Source of the DNA: Reticulitermes speratus | Taxonomy: Eukaryota; Arthropoda; Insecta; Blattodea; Rhinotermitidae | Assembly (NCBI GenBank): GCA_021186555.1 | Contig: JAJKFL010000039.1 | Location: 36,250,733 to 36,314,732 of the forward strand | Direction: 5' to 3' | DNA: 64,000 nucleotides | Shown: positions 1 to 11,565 of the stretch, piece after piece | Layout of the letters: every line of letters starts with the position of its first letter | Position numbering within the stretch: position 1 is the stretch's first letter | Notes under the pieces: model-generated | What the model saw: the letters and a program-made list of their open reading frames with translations, nothing else | What the model was told of the DNA's origin: nothing | The model's database searches: none | Translations under genes and position numbers: made by a program

Positions 1-147
1 GAGAAGAGGTTAGTTCACGGAATGGGCAGAAAGAAATACGCCCATTTCCTTAGAAGGGCAGTTTCAAGAATTGGATGTAACACTAATACTCATTTCTGTA
101 TATTTTACATTTCAACTTATCCCACATCCTAAATATTAGAAAGCCTT

Positions 148-300
148 ACTCCATGCACCTGAGTCTTTCTTAAGAAGCTGACAGTGGCCCAATCAGTCAA
201 CATCCTATCCGCCTTTTATTATGCACAAAGTTGCATTGCTCTATTCACAATTAGACACAGGTCCCTCTCGTTACCAACAAAATCAAGTTCACATAAGTAT
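148..300 (-). mobile_element. Possible LINE 3'-end fragment
   Basis: This stretch resembles the start of the reverse-strand retrotransposon fragment at 51658: a motif close to GAGTCTTTCTTAAGAAGCT is followed by diverged sequence ending in CACAATTAG. No coding sequence is readable. The assignment rests only on within-window similarity and is weak. Confidence 0.3.
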
Positions 301-345
301 AACCTTCTTCTTCACACCAAATTTAGCTGGGTAAGCAGATGCAAT

Positions 346-612
346 AGCCGATCCCGGTGGCTGTCCGGTCTAAGGCGTAGGTCTGCAGACGCTTGATTGC
401 TGGGATCACGGGTTCGAATGCTGCTGAGATTAGGGATGTTTGTCTCTTGTGTTCCTGTGTGCTGTGTAGGTAGCGGCCTCTGCGACGGGCTGATCGCTCG
501 TTCAGAGAAGTCCTACTGCATGTGTGTGTGTGTCCAATTGTGTGTGATTTAGAAACGTCAAAACGAGGAGGGCTAGGGACGAGTTGGGCTGCAGCGTCAC
601 GGAAAAAGAAAA
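346..612 (+). mobile_element. tRNA-derived SINE, family C
   Basis: A tRNA-like head with an A-box-like TGGCTGTCCGGTCTAAGG and a B-box GGTTCGAATGC is followed by a body shared with the copy at 4979-5232 (for example GTAGGTAGCGGCCTCTGCGA). A short (TG)n run lies near 519-534. The family recurs in the window and has a long non-tRNA tail, so it is a SINE and not a tRNA gene. Confidence 0.75.
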
Positions 613-1034
613 AGCAGCTACAATAACGTCAGATATTTTCTCCCGCCAAAGTCGTTTTGCTTACGGAAGAAGCAGTTAGCGTAACGGTTCTGACACTACA
701 AAATTTTGAGATCAGTCGATTGTAATGTCGCTGCTAACGGCCTTGGAACATAACATTGTCCGCTCAAGTCCTCAGAAAGTGAGTGCAAATTCTTACTATG
801 GTTGAAACAATTCTGGCACTCATATGGCTATTCCAGTTTAACATTACAAATTTGTAGGTGGTACGTTATCTTGTCTAATGCATCTTTTCATCGTGCAAAA
901 ATGAAAACCTCTCTTGACCTTGGAGGTCACTCGGTGTCTGCTTTCTAAAAAAACGTTTATTGCCTGCTGGTGGCCATGTAAACAGAAGCAACATATTTGC
1001 CTTTTGGATTTGTTTTTAATAATATTATAGAGGA
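613..1034. other. No recognisable feature
   Basis: AT-rich sequence. I see no exon, repeat or RNA feature that I can support. Confidence 0.4.
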
Positions 1035-1535
1035 GTTCTGTTTGGGTGTGAAACTTGGTCTTTCACATTGAGGGAGGAACATAGGCTGAGGGTGTTCGAG
1101 AATAGGGTGCTTCGGCCTAAGTGGGACGACGTAACAGGGAAGTAGAGAAGACTGCATAACGAGGAGATTTATGCGTATGATCTGTACTCCTCACCAAATA
1201 TCATCGGGTGTTCAAATTAAGAAGATTGAGATGGATGGGGCATGTTGCACGTATGGAGAAGAGTTTTGATTGGGAGTTCTGAGGGAAAGATACTACTTGG
1301 AAGACCTAGGAGTAGGTGGGAGGAAAATATTAAAATAGATCTTCACGAAGTGGAATGGGGAGGAATAAACTGGATTGATCTGGCTCAGGATAGGGACAGG
1401 TGGCGGGCTCTTGTGAATGCGGTAATGAACCTTTGGGTTCCATAAAATGTGGGGAGTTTCTTGACTAGCTGACAAAATATTAGCTTCTCAAAAATGACTC
1501 TGCTCCATCTATTTAGTTTTAGTTGTACTTTAATT
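1035..1535 (+). pseudogene. Decayed non-LTR retrotransposon, C-terminus of reverse transcriptase ORF
   Basis: Conceptual translation across several frameshifts and stops gives the familiar LINE tail: a block like GCETWSFTLREEHRLRVFEN, then SSPNII, then GHVARM, then an open end 1293-1445 containing [31 protein letters not shown] and terminal VP before the stop at 1443-1445. The 3' region matches the LINE tails at 33927-34195 and 47885-48149. The element is 5' truncated and inactive. Its clade (RTE-like) is inferred. Confidence 0.75.
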
Positions 1536-1934
1536 ATAGAACACGGAGATTTCTTTAGTTTTCCCTGCGCTTTAATAATGTATTCATTCATTTATCTGCC
1601 AATAAATTCCATATCAATAAAATGGCCTGTTTTTATATTGTTATTACAAGTATATCTGAATATTATACTAAGAGGGCATACTATACTAAGACGTGGTTAT
1701 CATCACTGTGTAAAATGGCGGCTTTGCTGCTGGCAACGTCTCATTCTGCTGCGCTCCTAGTCGAAAGGCACTGCGACGTACCATAAGTTTCCGACGATCG
1801 TCATTATCACGCGCCGCTAGCAAAGAAAAGTTCCTTTTCTTGTTGTTGGAATTTGGCATATTGGACTTGTCCCAAAATGCCTAAATAATCACATCTAACT
1901 TCACATTATATTTACCGTGCATTTTTGTACAATT
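1536..1934. other. No recognisable feature
   Basis: No exon or repeat that I can support. Short open frames here lack recognisable motifs. Confidence 0.35.
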
Positions 1935-1998
1935 GATCAACTCACATCAACAAATGCACCAAAACAAGTTTTGTCAATGATTTCTTAATCAAAAGATT

Positions 1999-2065
1999 AC
2001 CCCAATACGCATTTCGGCACTTCTATATTGCCATCATCAGGCGGATCATTGAGGTTTGTACATAG
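1999..2065 (-). ncRNA. Hammerhead ribozyme-like motif, left arm
   Basis: On the minus strand the core CTGATGA is followed by a helix (GGCA with TGCC, 9-nt loop), then GAAA, a palindromic stem III (ATGCGTAT, one G-U pair), U at the cleavage position and GGGG. Stem I is imperfect in this copy. A single extra U lies between the core and stem II, as in every sibling. Cleavage activity is not shown by sequence alone. Confidence 0.5.
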
Positions 2066-2534
2066 ACCAATGTTCTTGAGTTACATCAGAACAGTTAAGG
2101 CTGTGTATGGTAATATTACAACATTTGTTGTTATCACTTTGTATAAAATTGTATAAAATTGTACAATAGTAGCACTGTTAAATTACTAAAATTAATAGTA
2201 AAACAGTGTGGTATATTATATTAAACTACATGGTGTGATATAATTCATAAATTATTGGCAGCGCGGTCCGGTGTGCTGTTTTGTGCCGGTTATCTGTGTG
2301 TATTGCTGTATGGTAGAACCTCCTTCTTTCGTGCCACGCAGACACGAAATAATAATTTACGAATTATATCACACCATGTAGTTTAATATAATATACCACA
2401 CTGTTTTTACTATTAATTTTAGCAATTTAACAGTGCTACTATTGTACAATTTTATACAAAGTGGTAATAACGAATACTGACGCAACTGTTCTGATGCAAC
2501 TCAAGAACATTGGTCTATGTACAAACTCCAACGA

Positions 2535-2580
2535 CCCCCCTGATGATGGCAATATAGAAGTGTCGAAATGCGTATTGGGT
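2535..2580 (+). ncRNA. Hammerhead ribozyme-like motif, right arm
   Basis: This is the mirror copy of the motif at 1999-2065. CTGATGA is at 2540-2546, followed by a stem II weakened by one change (GGCA with TGTC), GAAA, the same palindromic stem III and U before GGGT. CCC before the core can pair with GGG after the cleavage site. Confidence 0.5.
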
Positions 2581-2689
2581 TAATCTTTTAATAAAGAAAT
2601 CAGTGACAAAACTTGTTTTGGTGCATTTGTTGGTCTGAGTTAATCACATCTAAATTCATCAAATAGAGTGTTACTTGTTAATGAGTAAC

Positions 2690-2908
2690 CACCTACCACC
2701 GCGGAGGGATTTGTGGTGGACAAAGTGACACTAGGACAGGATTTTCCCCGAGTACTTCGATTTTCCCTGTCAGTGTCATTCCACCGGTGCCCCATTACTT
2801 GAAAAAAAATGAAAATAAAAGCTTATTTTCATCTTCATCGCGCAGTTGCACAGTAAGATTTAAGGCTGCGGTGCGTCCTTAGCATCTGCTGCGGGGCCCT
2901 TCTCACAA
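2690..2908 (+). mobile_element. SINE family D, head deleted
   Basis: This matches the reverse complement of the full SINE at 53032-53300, including ATTTGTGGTGGACA, TTCCACCGGTGC and the end GCATCTGCTGCGGGGCCCTT. The tRNA head and B box are missing just before the match, so it is internally deleted or truncated. Confidence 0.7.
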
Positions 2909-2939
2909 AAAAAGAAAGTCACCAGTTATTGCCTCGTCA

Positions 2940-3120
2940 CCAAACACGTCCAGACCGGCCCTGGAGGCCACCCAGACTCCACCTCAATGGGTACCGGGTC
3001 TATTTAATGCGTATAATGCGGACGGTGTGTGGCTTTGAGCCACCCACAATCTATATTAAGAATAAGTAGAGCTATACCTCCATTCCCCCTCTGTCTTTTC
3101 ATAGCATGGTATAGGGTGAA
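2940..3120 (+). mobile_element. Diverged SINE family A body or tail
   Basis: It shares the blocks CCACCCAGACTCC..ATGGGTACCG and AGTAGAGCTATACCTCC with the family A SINEs at 3234 and 44734. The tRNA head is absent. Confidence 0.45.
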
Positions 3121-3233
3121 ATTTATTAACATCGTATATTTTCAGCCCCAAATCCCTATCTGGTCTTCTGCAAAGCAAAACGATATAATCAGTACTCTTG
3201 AAGTTTATTTTCATAAATTGTATCCTACTGTTG

Positions 3234-3482
3234 GGGCCGAGATAGCGTAGTCGGTATAGCGACTCGCTAAGGGCTAGAAGGCCTGGGGTTCGAGCCCCAG
3301 GGAGGCAAGAAATTTTCTCTTCTCCCTACCAGTCCACATAGCCTCTTCTACAATGGAGAAAGGAGCTCTTTCCTGGAGGTAAAGCGGCCAGGGCATGGAA
3401 CTGACCAGCGACACGCATCCAGCGACGAGGTTAAGCGTGAGTAGAGCTATACATCCACTCACCCTCTGTGCCTATATGGCAA
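3234..3482 (+). mobile_element. tRNA-derived SINE, family A
   Basis: The head has an A-box-like TAGCGTAGTCGGTATAGCG and a B-box GGTTCGAGCCC. The body includes GGAGGTAAAGCGGCC, and the tail has the sequence AGTAGAGCTATACATCC seen in other copies. The family recurs at 30101, 44167, 44734, 61102 and 61665. It is not a tRNA gene: the head continues into a SINE body. Confidence 0.75.
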
Positions 3483-4948
3483 GTTACTGGGTGACCTTTA
3501 CCTCTCTTATTTAGTTAATGCAAGCGTAAGAACGTCCTCCACGCCAACCGTTACGTCTACAGAACTGTAAAATGAAAGGCAGCAGCGCCACTCGGTAGCG
3601 CCACTTGTGTAAAAAGCTGTTGTCAGACAGACATCGGACATTGAATGGCGGTCGTAGATAGGAGGCCTTAGTGTGAGGTGAGGAACCAAATATGCAGTTA
3701 GATATATTGTGATGTGTAATGACCAACCCTGAGTAATGTTTCCCTGACTAGACACTCACTACCCCTGGGTAGTCCTATTGGTAGATGACCTAGCGTGGCA
3801 AAGGCTACTCTCGCCTTAACCTAGCCTAAACCGACTCTAATATTCGGTAACACTGCCACCAGACTGTTTTGTATATTTCTACAGCTTACCTCCAAGTGTT
3901 TGCTCTCTAAGAATATCTATACACACACAAAAATACTGTCTGTTTTAACATTGATTTCAGGCTTCCGCCGCAATGTTGATGAAATATGCGCTCTTCTGAG
4001 AAATCACGCGACCTCGTGTGGTAATTGTTTATTTACGTATCGGTCCAATCTTCAAAGGCCAAGACCTCAAGGAAAAAAAAAAGCTGGCAAGCCGCTTAAT
4101 ATCCCAGAAGATCTCAACTCTCTCTTTCCTATAAACGTATAGCTTTCATTACGACTCGTAGAATCGTGCTGAAGTTTCACTTCTAGCGAAGGGACGAGTT
4201 CAGGAGTGTCTAGTGGACTTGCTGGACGTAAACATGAATAGAGTGTAATGCAGCTTATTAAAAATGATGTACCCTTACAATGCTTACATTTCTAATAAAA
4301 ATTAAAAGATATAAATTAATTAAATAACATAAAAATAAATACAAATTTACAATTTTTCCACAAGTAATGAAAATGTAACCAATTGTTTTGGGGGAAAACG
4401 GTTGCTGAAATTTCGATTCAGTGAAACCCGATTTGATGTGGTATTTGGACTAACAAAATTTCGAGTAATAAGACCAGAAGGTCGTCAGTTACTACTTGGT
4501 GTCAACGCGTGGATCAAAGAGTACAAATTTCGATTAAATTTCAATACTTCAACACATGTACCTGTAACCATCAGCAGCACACCAGATGATGTTAACTTAA
4601 TTATGCAGAGAAGCCAAAGTTTGTTAAAACAGGTGTAACAGGGAGCTTTAAGATAGCGTTTTAGTACATGCATTGGGTTATAGGGAATCGAACGGTGTGC
4701 ATGAAATGTCACATTCAGCCTTGCCCTCTTGAATAAAACGAACTGGAAAGAAATTCGTGGCACTCAAGAGCCATACCTAATGTACGTCAACGTAATGTAA
4801 CATGAAGTGAAATTAAATTAAATCAATTGCATAAGTTACTCAATCACTCAACACAAAATAAACCAAATTACTTAAATGGCCTAAATCACTTAATCAATTA
4901 TTCCCTGAAATAAATCACACGAAATAAACAGCCAGTCGTTCACTACAG
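3483..4948. other. No recognisable feature
   Basis: No protease exon, RNA gene or repeat I can name. Two short open frames (3900-4142 and 4402-4638, plus strand) carry no recognisable domain and lack neighbouring splice logic that would connect them to the protease locus downstream. Confidence 0.35.
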
Positions 4949-4975
4949 ATATGTATGTATGTATGTATGTCTATG
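4949..4975. repeat. (TATG)n microsatellite
   Basis: About six tandem TATG units directly before the family C SINE. Confidence 0.8.
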
Positions 4976-4978
4976 TCG

Positions 4979-5232
4979 ATCCCGATGGTCGTGCGGTCTA
5001 AGGCATAAGTCTGCAGCTTGATTGCTGGGATAACGGGTTTGAACCCCCTCAGGGCACGGATATTTGTCTCTTGGTTTGTTGAGTGTTGTGTAGGTAGCGG
5101 CCTCTGCGACGGGCTGGTCACTCGTTCAGAGGAGTCCTGCTGGGTGCGTTTGTCTAAAGGTGTGTGATAGAGAAACCTCAAAAATGAGGCCCCCGGGACC
5201 AATTTTGGCTATAGCGATACAGAGAATGAAAA
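4979..5232 (+). mobile_element. tRNA-derived SINE, family C
   Basis: Second copy of the family seen at 346-612. It has the head GATCCCGATGGTCGTGCGG, a B-box-like GGGTTTGAACCCC, and the shared body GTAGGTAGCGGCCTCTGCGA. It ends about 120 bp before protease exon 4. Confidence 0.75.
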
Positions 5233-5349
5233 CAATTTTATGCATAAATATGTTTTTAACTTCCATCTCTATAATTTCCAGAGAATTTTTAATATTATGA
5301 TTCATTAAGACCATGCAAAACGTAAACTTCAGTGTTTTGGTCTCTATAG

Positions 5350-5514
5350 TGGGGAAGAAGAAATCACTGTGAAGGCCGGCTCCTTTTACAATACCTATTG
5401 CAGTCAAATGAATGAAGTAGAGAGACGTATCAAACACGAATTCTACCACAGCACAAACATCACATTCGACAATTACACCATGATGTAGATGTCAACGACA
5501 TCGCCCTTCTGAAG
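5350..5514 (+). CDS. Locus 1 exon 4 (Asp102 exon), one base missing
   Basis: The acceptor CTATAG precedes the exon and the donor AAG|GTCTGT follows. The first base completes a codon (phase 2), as in locus B exon 4. The frame reads EITVKAGSFYNTY and on to HSTNITFDNYT, then after a one-base deletion near ACCATGATGTAG resumes as DVDVNDIALLK. VKAGS matches VRAGS of locus B, and Asp102 is the D of NDIALL. The length of 165 against a multiple-of-three expectation of 166 supports the deletion. Confidence 0.8.
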
Positions 5515-5841
5515 GTCTGTATTGATATCATGTTCCAAATATTGTTTTATACAATGCACCACATGTGATATACCGCACTCATAATTACCTGTATATCACA
5601 TGTACCAACCATGCAATGCAGTTCTTGTGATCTTTGACTCCTGATGTCGCTGTGTATCACAAGTTCTGAGCGCAGAACTAAACCCTTTTTAGGTGAAAAT
5701 GTTTTCTTATAACAAATATTTGATTAAATTTAAAGCAATATTGCCTGCATACATACAAGTGTGGAGGACAAACCATCGTAATTTTCTCAATGTTAGTGTA
5801 TTAACATTTTAGGCAATTTATCCCCATTGTGTTTTTAAATA

Positions 5842-5970
5842 TAGGAATATATAAGAAATTCAAACAACCAATATATTTAATTCAAATCAGCATATATTTA
5901 ATTATACGTATATGTGTTTTAAATTAAATATATTAATTGTGTTTGAATACATTTCTTTTATATCCTAGGT
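5842..5970. repeat. AT-rich inverted repeat (hairpin or MITE remnant) in intron 4
   Basis: The left arm (TAGGAATATATAAGAAAT..TCAAACAACC) and the complement of the right arm (TAGGATATAAAAGAAATG..TCAAACAC) pair over about 60 bp with mismatches. No flanking duplication is evident. Confidence 0.5.
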
Positions 5971-7168
5971 TCCTGTAAAAGTATTCATTTAAAATAACAC
6001 ACTTTTAAACAAGAAGGCCTGTCCTAATTTCCTGAAGTCGTCGATAGGGCTGAGAAGGATAAGTAGTACAGTTTTCTGCCACTATATGTCGCGTTATCGC
6101 TATCTTTTGGCCAGTCTACTGAGGTTTGTAGCCATAACAAATAGGCTGTTTTCAGCAGGTTTCGGAACGCCATAGGAAGCAAGCCGCTGGAAATGTCCGG
6201 AACGATGCAGGTTTAAACTGACAATGCCCCAGTGCACACTGCTTTGTCAGTGCAGCAATTATTACTCGCTAAAATCATGTCTGTGTTCCTCCATTCCTTT
6301 TAACAGACTGTTTGCCCTCTTGTGAGTTTGTTTCCAAGAATCGAATGGCAGTACGTGAGCGCCATGATCACCTCTCTTACAAGCCATCCTAAAATGTCAG
6401 TTCCAGCCGTCCTTCCTGAACTCTCAGAAACGATGGTCACGTTGCATAAACTCGGAAAAAGACAACTTTGATTTCGACAGGTGCAAAATGAAATGTGAGT
6501 GTATATTTCCTCGTCGATTCAGACGGAAAATTATGGACACGCCTCCTGTTGATTTATTATAAGGGTACTACGCAGTATAATATACTAGTAACTCTATACT
6601 GTGTGTGTTGTGTGTGCGTAAAGCGTATTTCTTGTTAGGTATAAATTATGATTAAATTATAAATCAGGAAATGTATATTTCTCATGTTTGGAGATATGTT
6701 TTCCATTTCTCAGTTTTTATTATGCTATATTTAATGCAAGTCAATTTAACACTCATACTTTCAAACTAGCAATTCTCATCTCATAACGGAAAAAATACTG
6801 ACAGTTCAACATCCATGAGAGAGAACACTAGTATGCAGAAATACACACAAAATAATGAAAAGACTTTGCGCAACACATTTAGACAAATGACACTGCACAA
6901 ATATAATCCTTCTTTTCCTGTCTTTGGGTTTTAAATTCACGGAAATATATTAGACCTACATATTCTAAAGTTTCAGTAAAAGGTTTATTAAAAACATGTC
7001 CCAGTCCTAAGTACAATGTATCTACATGTTTACATCCACTTATACAGATTCACAGTCACAAGGAAAAATAGTTTGAGACAGTTATTCAAATTTACAGTAC
7101 CTAATATCTGCCCAATAAGTATAAAAACAAACAAACAAAGCAACAAACTTTTATACTACAAACAGTCA

Positions 7169-7290
7169 CCAACAAATGCACAAACCATCAATAAATGTAT
7201 AAATTAACCTTTTATCATAATTAAAACCCTACACATGTTTCGGCTCGCGAGGAGCCATCATCAGGGGATACAGTAGTGCTTATCAAATGC
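7169..7290 (-). mobile_element. Penelope-like element end fragment
   Basis: It starts on the plus strand with CCAACAAATGCACAA, the terminal motif shared with 1948, 20408 and (complement) 33257. About 60 bp further in lies a minus-strand hammerhead core. Only one arm is present. The inner boundary is uncertain. Confidence 0.5.
7227..7267 (-). ncRNA. Hammerhead ribozyme-like motif
   Basis: The minus strand reads CCC, CTGATGA, T, then a perfect 5-bp stem II (GGCTC with GAGCC, loop CTCGC), GAAA, a near-palindromic stem III (ACATGTGT), UA at the cleavage position and GGG. The first 3 bp of stem I pair. The core is intact and stem II differs in sequence from the sibling motifs while preserving pairing. 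Confidence 0.6.
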
Positions 7291-7530
7291 TGCGTTGGTC
7301 TGTTAACGACACTGTAATGTTACTTCACAGTGTGTTTAGGAGATCATAAAACGTTTGTATCATACGCTAAAATCGTGAAATAAAAGTATGGAGTTAAAAA
7401 ATGGTAAAACAACACAGTCCACTGTTTTTTTCAACGTTTAAGGTTTCCACTGCACATCTAGATGTTTCAAAAGTCTATACACTGCACTATGTAAAATCTG
7501 TATACACTAACATTTATCTTTATATTTCAG

Positions 7531-7637
7531 GTGAAACGGCTTTCCGATTAAGCACAAAACTAAGTAGCATCCCCTTAGCAACTTCTGAAGTGACTGTTGG
7601 TACCACTGCTACTGTCACTGGATTTGGAGAATACGAC
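7531..7637 (+). CDS. Locus 1 exon 5, one base missing
   Basis: The acceptor TATATTTCAG precedes and the donor GAC|GTAAGG follows. Translation in the main frame gives ETAFRLSTKLSSIPLATSE and VTVGTTATVTGFGEYD, equivalent to the VAVGTNVVVTGWG block of locus A. Length is 107 against 108 in locus A. The phase-0 entry hits a stop after six codons, so one base is missing near GTGAAACGG. The last three bases plus the donor seed the satellite that follows. Confidence 0.75.
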
Positions 7638-10600
7638 GTAAGGCACTACATTAAGTGCTGTGTAAGGTAGCAACTGACACTGTGCTAGCGCACCGCACTA
7701 ACATTAAGACGTAAGGCACTACATTAAGTGCTGTGTAAGGTAGCAACTGACAATGTGCTAACGCACCGCACTAACATTAAGACGTAAGGCACTACATTAA
7801 GTCTGTGTAAGGTAGCAACTGACACTGTGCTAACGCACCGCACTAACATTACGACGTAAGGCACTACATTAAGTGCTGTGTAAGGTAGCAACTGACACTA
7901 GTGCTAGCGCACCGCACTAACATTAAGACGTAAAGGCACTACATTAAGTGCTGTGTAAGGTAGCAACTGACACTGTGCTAACGCACCGCACTAACATTAA
8001 GACGTAAGGCACTACATTAAGTACTGTGTAAGGTAGCAACTGACACTGTGCTAGCGCACCGCACTAACATTAAGACGTAAGGCACTACATTAAGTACTGT
8101 GTAAGGTAGCAACTCACATTGTGCTAACGCACCGCACTAACATTACGACGTAAGGCACTACATTAAGTACTGTGTAAGGTAGCAACTGACACTGTGCTAA
8201 CGCACCGCACTAACATTACGACGTAAGGCACTACATTAAGTACTGTGTAAGGTAGCAACTGACACTGTGCTAGCGCACCGCACTAACATTAAGACGTAAG
8301 GCACTACATTAAGTACTGTGTAAGGTAGCAACTGACACTGTGCTAACGCACCGCACTAACATTAAGACGTAAGGCACTACATTAAGTACTGTGTAAGGTA
8401 GCAACTGACACTGTGCTAACGCACCGCACTAACATTAGACGTAAGGCACTACATTAAGTACTGTGTAAGGTAGCAACTGACACTGTGCTAGCGCACCGCA
8501 CTAACATTAAGACGTAAGGCACTACATTAAGTACTGTGTAAGGTAGCAACTGACACTGTGCTAACGCACCGCACTAACATTAAGACGTAAGGCACTACAT
8601 TAAGTACTGTGTAAGGTAGCAACTCACACTGTGCTAACGCACCGCACTAACATTACGACGTAAGGCACTACATTAAGTACTGTGTAAGGTAGCAACTGAC
8701 ACTGTGCTAGCGCACCGCACTAACATTAAGACGTAAGGCACTACATTAAGTACTGTGTAAGGTAGCAACTACACTGTGCTAACGCACCGCACTAACATTA
8801 CGACGTAAGGCACTACATTAAGTACTGTGTAAGGTAGCAACTCACACTGTGCTAACGCACCGCACTAACATTACGACGTAAGGCACTACATTAAGTACTG
8901 TGTAAGGTAGCAACTGACACTGTGCTAACGCACCGCACTAACATTAAGACGTAAGGCACTACATTAAGTACTGTGTAAGGTAGCAACTACACTGTGCTAC
9001 GCACCGCACTAACATTACGACGTAAGGCACTACATTAAGTACTGTGTAAGGTAGCAACTCACACTGTGCTAACGCACCGCACTAACATTACGACGTAAGG
9101 CACTACATTAAGTACTGTGTAAGGTAGCAACTGACACTGTGCTAACGCACCGCACTAACATTAAGACGTAAGGCACTACATTAAGTACTGTGTAAGGTAG
9201 CAACTCACACTGTGCTAACGCACCGCACTAACATTACGACGTAAGGCACTACATTAAGTACTGTGTAAGGTAGCAACTCACACTGTGCTAGCGCACCGCA
9301 CTAACATTACGACGTAAGGCACTACATTAAGTACTGTGTAAGGTAGCAACTGACAACTGTGCTACGCACCGCACTAACATTAAGACGTAAGGCACTACAT
9401 TAAGTACTGTGTAAGGTAGCAACTCACTGTGCTAACGCACCGCACTAACATTACGACGTAAGGCACTACATTAAGTACTGTGTAAGGTAGCAACTGACAC
9501 TGTGCTAACGCACCGCACTAACATTACGACGTAAGGCACTACATTAAGTACTGTGTAAGGTAGCAACTGACACACTGTGCTAACGCACCGCACTAACATT
9601 AAGACGTAAGGCACTACATTAAGTACTGTGTAAGGTAGCAACTCACACTGTGCTAACGCACCGCACTAACATTACGACGTAAGGCACTACATTAAGTACT
9701 GTGTAAGGTAGCAACTCACACTGTGCTAACGCACCGCACTAACATTACGACGTAAGGCACTACATTAAGTACTGTGTAAGGTAGCAACTCACACTGTGCT
9801 AACGCACCGCACTAACATTACGACGTAAGGCACTACATTAAGTACTGTGTAAGGTAGCAACTCACACTGTGCTACGCACCGCACTAACATTACGACGTAA
9901 GGCACTACATTAAGTACTGTGTAAGGTAGCAACTGACACTGTGCTAACGCACCGCACTAACATTACGACGTAAGGCACTACATTAAGTACTGTGTAAGGT
10001 AGCAACTCACACTGTGCTAACGCACCGCACTAACATTACGACGTAAGGCACTACATTAAGTACTGTGTAAGGTAGCAACTCACACTGTGCTAACGCACCG
10101 CACTAACATTACGACGTAAGGCACTACATTAAGTACTGTGTAAGGTAGCAACTGACACTGTGCTAACGCACCGCACTAACATTACGACGTAAGGCACTAC
10201 ATTAAGTACTGTGTAAGGTAGCAACTACACTGTGCTAACGCACCGCACTAACATTACGACGTAAGGCACTACATTAAGTACTGTGTAAGGTAGCAACTCA
10301 CACTGTGCTAAACGCACCGCACTAACATTACGACGTAAGGCACTACATTAAGTACTGTGTAAGGTAGCAACTACACTGTGCTAACGCACCGCACTAACAT
10401 TACGACGTAAGGCACTACATTAAGTACTGTGTAAGGTAGCAACTCACACTGTGCTAACGCACCGCACTAACATTACGACGTAAGGCACTACATTAAGTAC
10501 TGTGTAAGGTAGCAACTCACACTGTGCTAACGCACCGCACTAACATTACGACGTAAGGCACTACATTAAGTACTGTGTAAGGTAGCAACTGACAATGTGC

Positions 10601-11565
10601 TAGCGCACCGCACTAACATTACGACGTAAGGCACTACATTAAGTACTGTGTAAGGTAGCAACTCACACTGTGCTAACGCACCGCACTAACATTACGACGT
10701 AAGGCACTACATTAAGTACTGTGTAAGGTAGCAACTCACACTGTGCTAACGCACCGCACTAACATTACGACGTAAGGCACTACATTAAGTACTGTGTAAG
10801 GTAGCAACTCACACTGTGCTAACGCACCGCACTAACATTACGACGTAAGGCACTACATTAAGTACTGTGTAAGGTAGCAACTCACACTGTGCTAACGCAC
10901 CGCACTAACATTACGACGTAAGGCACTACATTAAGTACTGTGTAAGGTAGCAACTGACACTGTGCTAACGCACCGCACTAACATTACGACGTAAGGCACT
11001 ACATTAAGTACTGTGTAAGGTAGCAACTAACACTGTGCTAGCGCACCGCACTAACATTACGACGTAAGGCACTACATTAAGTACTGTGTAAGGTAGCAAC
11101 TGACACTGTGCTAAGCGCACCGCACTAACATTACGACGTAAGGCACTACATTAAGTACTGTGTAAGGTAGCAACTGACATTGTGCTAGCTCACCGCAATA
11201 ACATTACGACGTAAGGCACTACATTAAGTACTGTGTAAGGTAGCAACTGACACTGTGCTAACCACCGCACTAACATTACGACGTAAGGCACACATTAAGT
11301 ACTGTGTAAGGTAGCAACTGCACAATGTGCTAGCGCACCGCACTAACATTACGACGCAAGGCACTACATTAAATACTGTGTAAGGTAGCAACTCACAATG
11401 TGCTAGCGCACCGCACTAACATTACGACGCAAGGCACTACATTAAATACTGTGTAAGGTAGCAACTCACATGTGCTAGCGCACCGCACTAACATTACGAC
11501 ATAAGGCACTACATTAAGACTGTGGAGGTAGCAACTCACTGTGCTAAAGCACCACACTAGCAATG
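7635..11565 (+). repeat. 73-bp minisatellite, about 53-54 copies, derived from a 5' splice site
   Basis: The unit is 73 bp, starts with GACGTAAGGCACTACATTAA and ends with GCACCGCACTAACATTA plus one or two bases. The first copy coincides with the end of exon 5 (GAC) and the start of intron 5 (GTAAGG). The homologous intron of locus A begins GTAAGGCATTAGCTTAAG and then TACTGTTTAGGATAGCAA, so the unit is an amplified copy of that junction. Early copies have AAGTGCTGTG and most later ones AAGTACTGTG. The last copies, from about 11300, decay. Units carry small indels. Confidence 0.95.

Larger units (their letters stand above)
1935..2646. mobile_element. Inverted pair of Penelope-like element ends, each arm with a hammerhead-like motif
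   Basis: Left arm (about 1935-2260) and right arm (about 2350-2646) are reverse complements over roughly 300 bp around a spacer of about 90 bp. Both outer ends carry CAACAAATGCACC (or its complement), a motif with variants at other elements in the window. Each arm holds a hammerhead-like core. Penelope-like elements are known to carry hammerhead motifs and often sit in inverted or partial tandem arrangements. No reverse transcriptase is present, so the family name is an inference. Confidence 0.6.

Noticed and set aside
3234..3300. tRNA genes suggested by A and B boxes here and at 346, 4979, 30371, 31423, 35666 and 53300
   Set aside because: Each head runs into a family-specific SINE body, several are truncated or decayed, and the families recur. 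They are SINE heads, not tRNA genes.
7635..11565. CRISPR-like array
   Set aside because: The repeats are contiguous with no unique spacers, in a eukaryotic intron. It is a plain tandem satellite. The same holds for 18669-20004 and 23862-26938.
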